This document shows positions 1-6,441 of a stretch of DNA of 64,000 nt, piece after piece. The first letter of the stretch is position 1; each line of letters starts with the position of its first letter. The notes beneath the pieces were generated by a model. That model ran no database searches, was not told where the DNA came from, and was given only the letters and a program-made list of their open reading frames with translations. This DNA is from CAWAYR01 sp050250955. GTDB taxonomy: Bacteria > Acidobacteriota > Vicinamibacteria > Vicinamibacterales > UBA2999. The translations under genes were made by a program, and so were the position numbers. The DNA lies in the NCBI GenBank assembly GCA_050250955.1, contig JBFWNR010000003.1:62001-126000 (forward strand), given 5' to 3'.

Positions 1-966
1 CACGTCGATCTCGGTGCCGCCGGCACCCAGCCGCTCGTCGGCTCGGACCTGGTAGGCCTGCTGCGTAAGGTTCTGCGAAGTGAGCGTGTCCTCGATGGTG
101 ACATCGACGACGCCGACGCGGTGCAGCGAGGACCCGCCGCCCTGGAACTCGTTCACGGTGAGGTCGGCGCACTGGACGGTGAGCGCGGTCCCGCGGCCGC
201 CGGCGCTGCGGCTGAGCGGCCGGCACCCGCCCAGTACCAGCGACAGCTCCTCCGGGGCGTTCTCTCCCAGATCGTTCACGGAGATCTTGAGCGAGCGCAC
301 ACCATCGGGAAGACCGGCCCCCGCGTCGGCGAACCACTGGTCCAGGGCCTCGCCTTCCTCGCCGCCGCCGGCCTCGATCCAGATCGGCCGCAGCGAACGG
401 GCGCCCGGGGCGAATCCGCCTCGGCCATCGGGCGCCGCCGCGATGTCCATCACCACCTGGGTGATGCCGAACCTCCCGCTCGCCCCCTGCAGGTCGACGG
501 TGACGTTGTCGTAGAACCCCACCTGGCCGGACGGCCCGGGCGGCACGGCCGCCACCGGCGATCCCGGCGGGCCCGCCGGCCCGGCCGGGCCCGCGGGGCC
601 AGTTGGACCGGGGCTCCCCGACGGGCCCTGGGGACCGGCCGGCCCCGGGGGGCCGGCTGGACCGGCAGGACCTGCAGGGCCGGCAGGGCCGCTCGCCCCG
701 GCGGGACCGGCAGGGCCGACGGGACCCGGAGGCCCGGCCGGGCCGGGGTCGCCTTTGGGGCCCTCGACGTTCCATTGCAGGCGTCTCTCATTGGCGCGAC
801 AGGGCTCGTTGGCCGCGACAATGCGCAGGCGGTCGAGCAGCGGGGTCACGCAAGCGGTGATGACGCCGGCGGTCGTTTGCGCGGAGGACGGCGCGGGTGC
901 CAGGAAGACGGCCGCCGAGAGGACGGCGAGGGCGGCGGCGGGCAGGAACGGACGGGGCTGTGGCAT
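1..966 (-). CDS. Exported collagen-like (Gly-X-Y) repeat protein, 3' end outside window
   Basis: The frame starts with ATG at 966 and stays open for 322 codons to the window edge, so the C-terminus is missing. Residues 1-30 form a signal peptide ending near SSAQ. Residues 69-137 are 23 uninterrupted Gly-X-Y triplets, mostly GPA and GPP, as in bacterial collagen-like proteins. From about residue 148 a non-repetitive domain rich in acidic and beta-type residues begins; I do not recognise it. Bacterial collagen-like segments usually form trimeric stalks that present a C-terminal head, so a secreted or surface structural role is likely. The gene lies downstream of a cytochrome c gene on the same strand with a 70-base gap. 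The exported nature and the repeat are seen directly; the function is inferred. Confidence 0.85.
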   Translation of the reverse strand, partial: MPQPRPFLPAAALAVLSAAVFLAPAPSSAQTTAGVITACVTPLLDRLRIVAANEPCRANERRLQWNVEGPKGDPGPAGPPGPVGPAGPAGASGPAGPAGPAGPAGPPGPAGPQGPSGSPGPTGPAGPAGPAGPPGSPVAAVPPGPSGQVGFYDNVTVDLQGASGRFGITQVVMDIAAAPDGRGGFAPGARSLRPIWIEAGGGEEGEALDQWFADAGAGLPDGVRSLKISVNDLGENAPEELSLVLGGCRPLSRSAGGRGTALTVQCADLTVNEFQGGGSSLHRVGVVDVTIEDTLTSQNLTQQAYQVRADERLGAGGTEIDV

Positions 967-1036
967 GAGGGCCTCTTCCCGATGAGAGCGGCCCTCACGC
1001 CGGTTTGCTCACGCCGCAACGCGGCGTCTGGTCGGA

Positions 1037-1444
1037 CTACGGCTTCTTGACGTCGACCTTGACGGCCTTGATCGCCGCATCGTCGCCCTTCAGCTCGGTC
1101 TGGCCGGCCGGGTAGTCGTTGATGCTCAGGAAGTAGGCGAGGATGTCGGCATACTCCTGGGCGCTCAGGCTGCCCGGATTGTCCATCGGCATCGACTTCA
1201 CCGCCACGTGCAGGTCGGACAGCGACTTGTCGGCCCAGGCGCTGGCGAAGTCCTTGCCCTTGAAGCGGCTGAGCTCGTGGCAGGAGGCGCACTGGCCGTC
1301 GTAGATGGTCATGCCGCGATCGGCCTGTGCCGCGGTGTAGACGCCGGCGCTGGCCAGCTGTTCCTGGGCCGTCGCCAGCCCGACCCACGCCGTGGCCATC
1401 AGCACCGCCGCGACCACCACTCCAACCTGACTCCGGTATGCCAT
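1037..1444 (-). CDS. Periplasmic class I cytochrome c, 135 aa
   Basis: This is a small monoheme electron carrier. Residues 1-26 are a signal peptide (ending ATAQ). The heme-binding motif is C52-A-S-C55-H56, and M85 or M87 in SMPMDNP is the likely distal methionine ligand, as in cytochrome c class I (cytochrome_CBB3-type fold). Its length of 135 residues is normal for a single-domain cytochrome. It lies in a same-strand group with the rhodanese gene (34 bases upstream) and the collagen-like gene downstream. Its redox partner cannot be told from context; the window contains several periplasmic PQQ dehydrogenases that could donate electrons to such a carrier. Confidence 0.93.
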   Translation of the reverse strand: MAYRSQVGVVVAAVLMATAWVGLATAQEQLASAGVYTAAQADRGMTIYDGQCASCHELSRFKGKDFASAWADKSLSDLHVAVKSMPMDNPGSLSAQEYADILAYFLSINDYPAGQTELKGDDAAIKAVKVDVKKP

Positions 1445-1478
1445 GTGATGCGATCCCCTGGCCGGCTCGTCCGTGACC

Positions 1479-1916
1479 TCAACGTCCCGGCGGCGGCGTT
1501 CGCTCTACTTTACCGCCTCCGGCGGTCCAGCCGTCCCAGCCCCCGGTGAGGACCCGGATGCCCTTGACGCCCACCCGGGTCAGCTGCACCGCCACCCGGG
1601 CGGCGGTCAGCTCGTCCTTGCAGGCGCAGTAGGCGACGATCGGCCGGGACTCCTTCAGCAACCGGTTGGCCATGATCTCGACGTCGACGAACGAGACGTT
1701 GAGCGCCCCGGGAATGTGCCCGTTCTCGTAGGCGTGCGGGTCGCGGACGTCGATGGCCAGGATCTGCTTCGCGGCGTGCAGCTTCCGGAACTCGGCCAGC
1801 GAGATCCTCGGCACCGCGGCCAGCTCGGCGTTGCTCACCTGGGCCAGGGCCGGCGCCGCCAGGACGGCGAGGGCCGACACGGCGGCGATCAGACGGGCAG
1901 CTCGATTGACGGTCAT
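1479..1916 (-). CDS. Exported single-domain rhodanese-like protein, 145 aa
   Basis: The start is the ATG at 1916, with GGGAGG just upstream. Residues 1-26 form a signal peptide (ALAVLAAPALAQ), so the protein is periplasmic. The rhodanese fold follows: the AIDVRDPHAYENGHIPGA block (residues 54-71) is the classic first signature. The active-site loop begins at AYCACKDE (C97, C99), and the C-terminal VLTGGWDGW motif is present. Rhodaneses transfer sulfane sulfur through a catalytic cysteine; here C97 is the best candidate. The loop departs from the usual CxxGxR form, so substrate use is uncertain. It is separated by 32 bases of tandem 12-bp repeats from the upstream M61 peptidase gene. Confidence 0.9.
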   Translation of the reverse strand: MTVNRAARLIAAVSALAVLAAPALAQVSNAELAAVPRISLAEFRKLHAAKQILAIDVRDPHAYENGHIPGALNVSFVDVEIMANRLLKESRPIVAYCACKDELTAARVAVQLTRVGVKGIRVLTGGWDGWTAGGGKVERTPPPGR

Positions 1917-1923
1917 GACCTCC

Positions 1924-1959
1924 CTCACGTGGCGCCTCACGTAGCGCCTCACTTGGCGC
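1924..1959. repeat. Three tandem 12-bp repeats between peptidase and rhodanese genes
   Basis: On the + strand the units read CTCACGTGGCGC, CTCACGTAGCGC and CTCACTTGGCGC, back to back. The last unit contains the stop codon of the M61 gene, and the array runs up to the ribosome binding site of the rhodanese gene. It looks like slippage-type expansion at a gene end; I see no other copy in the window. Confidence 0.8.
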
Positions 1960-3829
1960 GCGCGGCGAGCCAGGTCAGCCGGGCCTGCCGCTGCTCGGGT
2001 GACAGGGTGCCGCCCGCCGACTCGACGGGAACGATCTCCACCCGCGGATCCTCTTCGACGTTGACGGCGGTCCGCACCGCCTCGCCGCTGCGCCGCACCA
2101 GCCGCAGTTCCAGGCGCGCGCCCGGGGCGTGGCGGGCCAGCACCTCCTGCACCGCCTGCGGCGAGTCCACCGCGACGCCGGTGATCGAGACGATCTGATC
2201 GCCTTCGGCCACTCCCGCCTTGTAGAGCGGCGAGTCGAATGGCACGGTGCCGACCCGCAGCCCGCCGTTGGCGTAGGCGAGCGGGGCGTTGCCGAGCCAC
2301 GCCGTGCCGGCGCTGCGCTTGCGCACCACCAGCCCGAGCCGTTCGAACAGGCGGACGAAGTCGGGCACGTCGTGGCCCTGCACGTAGCGGGCGAAGAACT
2401 GCTGCGCGAACGCGCCGTCGCCGGACAACTGCGCCAGCCGGCCCTGCAGGTCCTCGCGCGAGTAGGTGCGGGCCACCATCCCCGGCGCCGCCTTCATGCC
2501 CGGCACGCCGTAGGACGTCCACATCAGCCGCATGTAGTCGTCCATCCCGGCCGTGCCGCTGGTGACGTCGAGCAGCGACAGGTCCATCGCCAGGCCGATC
2601 AGCGCGCCCCAGGTGTAGTAGGAGATGAAGGTGTTGCTCCACGCCGTGCGGTCGATCGACACCGCGGCGTCGACGAACGGCGCCAGCTGACTCATCTCCT
2701 CGGCCGAGCGCAGACGCCGCCCCGGTGCCAGCGTCACGCTGTTGATGAGGCCGGCGTAGCTGGCCAGCAGGTCGTCGAGCGACTGCAGGCCGGCGCGGTA
2801 GACGATGAGGTCGTCGTAGTAGCTGGTCACGCCCTCGCCGAACCACAGGTCGCTCGACACGTTGGCGTCGGCGTAATCGAACGGCTCGATGGCCCGCGAG
2901 CGGATGCGCTCCATGTTCCAGGCGTGGAAGAACTCGTGGGCCACCGTGCCGAGGATCCCCTTGCGCTGCGCCGGGCTGCGCAGCGCGCCGGAAGACGACA
3001 GCACGGTGCTGTTGCGGTGCTCCATGCCGTCGCCGCTGGCCCACGGCAGGTAGTCGGCCAGGAACGTGTAGGTGCCGGCGTCGAAGCGCGGCAGCTCGCC
3101 GAAGGTGGCGACGGTCTCACGGACGATCTTCTCGACGTCGCGGGCGTAGGCGTCGGCGTCGCCGTCGCTGCCGTCGTGGTGGAGCGCGATGCGGATGGTC
3201 TGCGGGCCCTTGCCGTCGTCCACGGTGAAGGTGCGCAGCGTGAACGCGCCCACCTCGGTCGGGCTGTCCATGAGGTAGTGGAGGTTCGGCGCGGTGAAGA
3301 CCAGCGGGTCGTCGGTCGGGAAGAGCTGCGTCGCCACCTGCCAGTCGCGGCCCGGCGGCGGCACGAACTGGACCCGCGCGGCCCGGGCCTCGAGGCCCCG
3401 GGCCCACATCAGCGACGCCGGCATGTTCATGTGGGCGTGGGTGGTGTCCACGGCCAGATAGGTGCCGTCGACGCGATCGCCGAACACCCGGTAGGAGACC
3501 ACCACCGTGCCGTCGTGACCGGCGACGTCCCACTGGTGCAGGTTGGGCCGGACCGGCGTGAGCAGCGTGCCCTTGCCGTCGGTGACGCGCACGTCGAACA
3601 CGTTCTTGGCGAACTCGTGCAGCGCGTAGCGGCCCGGCGAGGTGCGGCTCATCCGCACCTGCAACGGCCCGGCCGGCACGTCGGCGAAGGTGGCGTCGAC
3701 CTGCAGCCAGCGGTGCTCGGGCGACGGGATCGACACGCGGTAGCTGACCGGCGCCTGCGCGAAGGCCGACGCCGAGGTGAGCAGCAGCGCCAGGCCGACG
3801 GCGCAGCCCCGGCGGCAGATGAGCAGCAT
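1949..3829 (-). CDS. Exported M61 family (glycyl aminopeptidase-like) metallopeptidase with PDZ domain, 626 aa
   Basis: The start is the ATG at 3829, followed by a signal peptide (residues 1-23, ending SAFAQ). M61 enzymes are zinc aminopeptidases with a preference for N-terminal Gly/Ala. The zinc motif is H298-E299-F-F-H302, in the context AHEFFHAWN, and the third ligand E332 lies in WFGEGVTSYY, the expected spacing for the gluzincin clan. A PDZ domain covers about residues 510-600 (the GVAEGDQIVSITG block is typical). The length of about 630 residues matches the family. It is probably first in a leftward group with the rhodanese, cytochrome c and collagen-like genes, and it diverges from the sugar dehydrogenase gene at 3938. 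The family is secure; the natural substrate is unknown. Confidence 0.93.
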   Translation of the reverse strand: MLLICRRGCAVGLALLLTSASAFAQAPVSYRVSIPSPEHRWLQVDATFADVPAGPLQVRMSRTSPGRYALHEFAKNVFDVRVTDGKGTLLTPVRPNLHQWDVAGHDGTVVVSYRVFGDRVDGTYLAVDTTHAHMNMPASLMWARGLEARAARVQFVPPPGRDWQVATQLFPTDDPLVFTAPNLHYLMDSPTEVGAFTLRTFTVDDGKGPQTIRIALHHDGSDGDADAYARDVEKIVRETVATFGELPRFDAGTYTFLADYLPWASGDGMEHRNSTVLSSSGALRSPAQRKGILGTVAHEFFHAWNMERIRSRAIEPFDYADANVSSDLWFGEGVTSYYDDLIVYRAGLQSLDDLLASYAGLINSVTLAPGRRLRSAEEMSQLAPFVDAAVSIDRTAWSNTFISYYTWGALIGLAMDLSLLDVTSGTAGMDDYMRLMWTSYGVPGMKAAPGMVARTYSREDLQGRLAQLSGDGAFAQQFFARYVQGHDVPDFVRLFERLGLVVRKRSAGTAWLGNAPLAYANGGLRVGTVPFDSPLYKAGVAEGDQIVSITGVAVDSPQAVQEVLARHAPGARLELRLVRRSGEAVRTAVNVEEDPRVEIVPVESAGGTLSPEQRQARLTWLAARAK

Positions 3830-3937
3830 GCCGGCGATTATGCGTCGAGCTGGCGCCGGGCGAACACCCGAGGCGGCGATTCCGTGCCGTCCTATGATGT
3901 CTGGCGGCGGCCAGACTGCGCCGTCGGAAGGACATTC

Positions 3938-5224
3938 GTGACCAACCGTGTGACCTGCGTCGTGGCCGTGTCGGCCGTCATCGCCAGCTGGACCGTATTG
4001 CGCGCGCAGACGCCGGCACCGGCCTGCGATCCGGGCAACGGCGGCCTCACCCTGCCGCCCGGCTTCTGCGCCACGGTCGTCGCCGACGACCTCGGCTATG
4101 CCCGCAACCTCGCCGTCGCCGACAACGGCGACGTCTACGTGTCGATCCGCACCGGCGCGCGGGTCGACGGACAGATGCAGCCCGGGTACCTCATCGGCCT
4201 GCGCGACACCGACGGCGACGGCACGCTGGACCGCCGCGAGCGCTTCGGCAGCTCGGGCGCCACCGGCATCGTGCTGCGCAACGGCTATCTCTACTTCGCG
4301 ACCCCGACGTCGGTCGAACGCTTCAGGATGACCCCGGGGCAGCTGGCGCCGAGCGGCCCGGCGGAGGTGGTGGTGGGCGGCTTCCCGGCGCAGCGCGGCC
4401 ACACCGACAAGGACATCGCCTTCGACGACCAGGGCAACCTCTACGTCACCATCGGCCTGCCGTCGAACGCCTGCGGCAATCCCGATCGCCAGCCGGGGTC
4501 CAAAGGCATGGACCCGTGCCCGCAGCTCGAAGACGGCGGCGGCGTGTGGAAGTTCGCCGCCGACACGCCCGGCCAGACCTACGCCCGGGACAAGCGCTAC
4601 GCCACCGGCCTGCGCCAGGGCGTGGCGATCGCCTGGCACGGCGGCCACCTCTACCTGGCGATGAACAGCCGCGACTCGCTCGACACCATGTATCCGGATC
4701 TGTTCACGGCCGAGGAGAACCAGCACCGCCCGCTCGAGCCGCTCCTCCAGGTGGACGAGGGCGACGAGTTCGGCTGGCCGTACTGCTTCCACGACGGGCA
4801 GACCGGCAGGATGATTCTCGCGCCCGAGTACGGCGGCGACGGCAAGGCGGTCGGCCGCTGCGCGCGGTTCGAGATGCCGGTGGCCGGCTTCCCCGCCCAC
4901 TACGCCCCGGTGGACATCCAGTTCTTCGACAAGGCGCCGCTGCCGGCGAAGTATCGCGGCGGCGCGTTCGTGGTGATGCACGGCTCGTGGAACCGCGCCC
5001 CGGGGCCGATGGCCGGCTACAACGTGCTCTACCAGCCGTTCGCCAACGGCACGCCGAGCGGGCCCTACGAGGTCTTCGCCGACGGCTTCAAGGGCAGGGA
5101 GCCGCTGATGAGCCCGGGCGACGCGGTGGCCCGGCCCAACGGCATCGCGCAGGGCCCCGACGGCTCGCTCTACATCACCGAGAGCGTCAGAGGTAAGACC
5201 TGGCGCGTGTTCTACCGCGGCTGA
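3938..5224 (+). CDS. Exported PQQ-dependent sugar (sorbosone/glucose-type) dehydrogenase, 428 aa
   Basis: The GTG start at 3938 is chosen because GGAAGG lies 7 bases upstream and the reading begins directly with a signal peptide (about 26 residues, ending VLRAQ). The mature protein is a six-bladed beta-propeller of the soluble glucose/sorbosone dehydrogenase family. It shows blade motifs such as NLAVADNGDVYVS, GHTDKDIAFDDQGNLYVT and PNGIAQGPDGSLYITES. Such enzymes oxidise aldoses in the periplasm with PQQ and Ca2+ and pass electrons to a quinone or cytochrome. The true substrate is not visible. It diverges from the M61 gene and is followed by a small membrane protein gene 50 bases downstream. 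A second, distant member of the group lies at 38578-39867. Confidence 0.88.
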   Translation: MTNRVTCVVAVSAVIASWTVLRAQTPAPACDPGNGGLTLPPGFCATVVADDLGYARNLAVADNGDVYVSIRTGARVDGQMQPGYLIGLRDTDGDGTLDRRERFGSSGATGIVLRNGYLYFATPTSVERFRMTPGQLAPSGPAEVVVGGFPAQRGHTDKDIAFDDQGNLYVTIGLPSNACGNPDRQPGSKGMDPCPQLEDGGGVWKFAADTPGQTYARDKRYATGLRQGVAIAWHGGHLYLAMNSRDSLDTMYPDLFTAEENQHRPLEPLLQVDEGDEFGWPYCFHDGQTGRMILAPEYGGDGKAVGRCARFEMPVAGFPAHYAPVDIQFFDKAPLPAKYRGGAFVVMHGSWNRAPGPMAGYNVLYQPFANGTPSGPYEVFADGFKGREPLMSPGDAVARPNGIAQGPDGSLYITESVRGKTWRVFYRG

Positions 5225-5274
5225 CGCGGCTGTAGTAGCATCGCCGCCTCATCGGCACCCCAGGGAGGCGACGC

Positions 5275-5562
5275 ATGATCGTGCGACGGATCGGACCGCT
5301 GTCGGTGGCGAAGCTGAGCGCGGCGCTCTATGCCCTCATCGGCTTGTTGATCGGCGGCATCCTCAGCCTGGTGTCGATGGCCGGGGGCGCGATGGCCGGC
5401 GACGAGGCCGGCCCGATGGCCATGGCGTTCGGCGCCGCCGCGGTGATCCTGCTGCCGATCTTCTACGCCTGCATCGGCTTTGTCGGCTCGCTCATCGGCG
5501 CCACGCTCTACAACGTGGTGGCCGGCTGGGTCGGCGGCATCCAGCTCGACGTGGAACAGTGA
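5275..5562 (+). CDS. Small two-helix membrane protein, 95 aa (DUF3566-like)
   Basis: A short protein of two long hydrophobic helices (about residues 15-40 and 50-80), opening with MIVRRIGPLSVAKLS. GGGAGGCGACGC just upstream of the ATG provides a ribosome binding site. The opening VRRIGPLSVAK and the general layout recall the DUF3566/transmembrane family seen in actinobacteria and acidobacteria, for which I know no firm function. It probably belongs to the same transcription unit as the preceding dehydrogenase or has its own promoter in the 50-base gap. A REP-type hairpin follows 26 bases after its stop. Confidence 0.8.
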   Translation: MIVRRIGPLSVAKLSAALYALIGLLIGGILSLVSMAGGAMAGDEAGPMAMAFGAAAVILLPIFYACIGFVGSLIGATLYNVVAGWVGGIQLDVEQ

Positions 5563-5587
5563 GCTTGGGAGGGACGCTGCCTGGCGA

Positions 5588-5612
5588 GGCAGCTCTGAAG
5601 AGCTGCCCTACG
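5588..5612 (-). repeat. REP-like palindrome with GTAG head (copy 1)
   Basis: The + strand shows GGCAGCTC-TGAA-GAGCTGCC followed by CTACG, so on the minus strand it is a GTAG head followed by a perfect 8-bp hairpin with a TTCA loop. Related copies are at 11787-11842 (two, facing each other) and 43077-43101. A GTAG head next to a short palindrome is the hallmark of REP elements mobilised by RAYT transposases. The CTA of this copy supplies the TAG stop codon of the gene at 5608-6402. It may also act as a bidirectional terminator between the convergent genes. Confidence 0.75.
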
Positions 5613-6402
5613 GGGTTCTGTCCCTGCGGGCGCGGCTCTCGCGCAGGTAGTGCGGGCTCACCTGCAGCCCGTACGGGGTGGTCTGCTTGTGCGCGGCCTT
5701 CTCCACCGCGAAGCGGTCCATCGCGGCATGGAAGGCGCGGCGCTCCTCGTCGGTGCCGTCGCGCAGGGTGATCTCCTCGCGCGGCACGAACAGCACCTGG
5801 CCGATCGGCAGCGTGTGGCTCAGGCTCATGCCCTCGCCCGGCTGCAGCACGTAGCGGAACTCGGTGTCGTGCGCGTACCAGTCGGTCTCGACGCGGACGA
5901 CGAGCATCGGCGCCACCGGCCGCTCGATCATGTTGAAGATCGGCGTGTAGACGGTGTCCCAGCCCGGCGGCGTCTGGAAGCTGGAGGCGCCGCGCAGCGC
6001 GATGGCACCCGGCGGGGTGCCGAGATCCTGCGGCACGACGAACGCCCGGGCCATGTTGACGGCGTTCTCGTCGGTGATGAGCGGCGTGCGGAACTCGACC
6101 TCCTCGCGCATCGCCCCGAGGCTGCCGATCGGCATCACGAAGGCGACGGTGAACACCTTGTCCCAGGCGCCGCCGGCGCCGGCGACGAAGTAGGCGACGG
6201 TGTAGCGACCCTCGCCTTCGCAGCTGATGTGCGCCGCCTCGTTGGGCTCGAGCGGCGGGTAGACGAGGAATCCCAGCGCGCTGCCGGCTTCGAGCACCGG
6301 GCAGTGGCGGGCGTGCTGCGGCAGCAGCGGCCGCTGCGCCTCCCGTTTCGGGCGCTGCCCGACGCCCGGCCGCGCGGAGCTGGAGAAGACTCGCACTTCC
6401 AT
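5608..6402 (-). CDS. DUF6065-like protein of unknown function, 264 aa
   Basis: The gene encodes a soluble protein without a signal peptide or membrane segment. Features include FLVYPPLEPNEAAHIS, a central PPGWDTVYTPIFNMIERP block and VVRVETDWYAHDTEFRY. The middle section then gives LPIGQVLFVPRE near residue 205. The order of these blocks (a rejection of non-physiological large values, a GW/P-rich loop, an ETDW-type strand and a proline-rich PVPRE-like loop) resembles what I recall of DUF6065, a family without a known function, often near natural product or oxygenase genes. The stop codon is contributed by a REP element. I cannot assign a function; the gene is real by its sequence character and tight fit. 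Confidence 0.75.
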   Translation of the reverse strand: MEVRVFSSSARPGVGQRPKREAQRPLLPQHARHCPVLEAGSALGFLVYPPLEPNEAAHISCEGEGRYTVAYFVAGAGGAWDKVFTVAFVMPIGSLGAMREEVEFRTPLITDENAVNMARAFVVPQDLGTPPGAIALRGASSFQTPPGWDTVYTPIFNMIERPVAPMLVVRVETDWYAHDTEFRYVLQPGEGMSLSHTLPIGQVLFVPREEITLRDGTDEERRAFHAAMDRFAVEKAAHKQTTPYGLQVSPHYLRESRARRDRTP

Positions 6403-6441
6403 GCCAGCATCCTAGCCGCTAGCCGCCAGCCGCCAGCCGCT

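Noticed and set aside
540..760. Repetitive GC-rich stretch that could suggest a CRISPR or tandem repeat array
   Set aside because: The period is nine bases and the frame reads as Gly-X-Y triplets; there are no conserved repeats with unique spacers.
2129..3937. Open frame on the + strand antisense to the M61 peptidase and continuous with the sugar dehydrogenase
   Set aside because: The part before 3938 has no family features, and a good ribosome binding site and signal peptide begin at the GTG at 3938.
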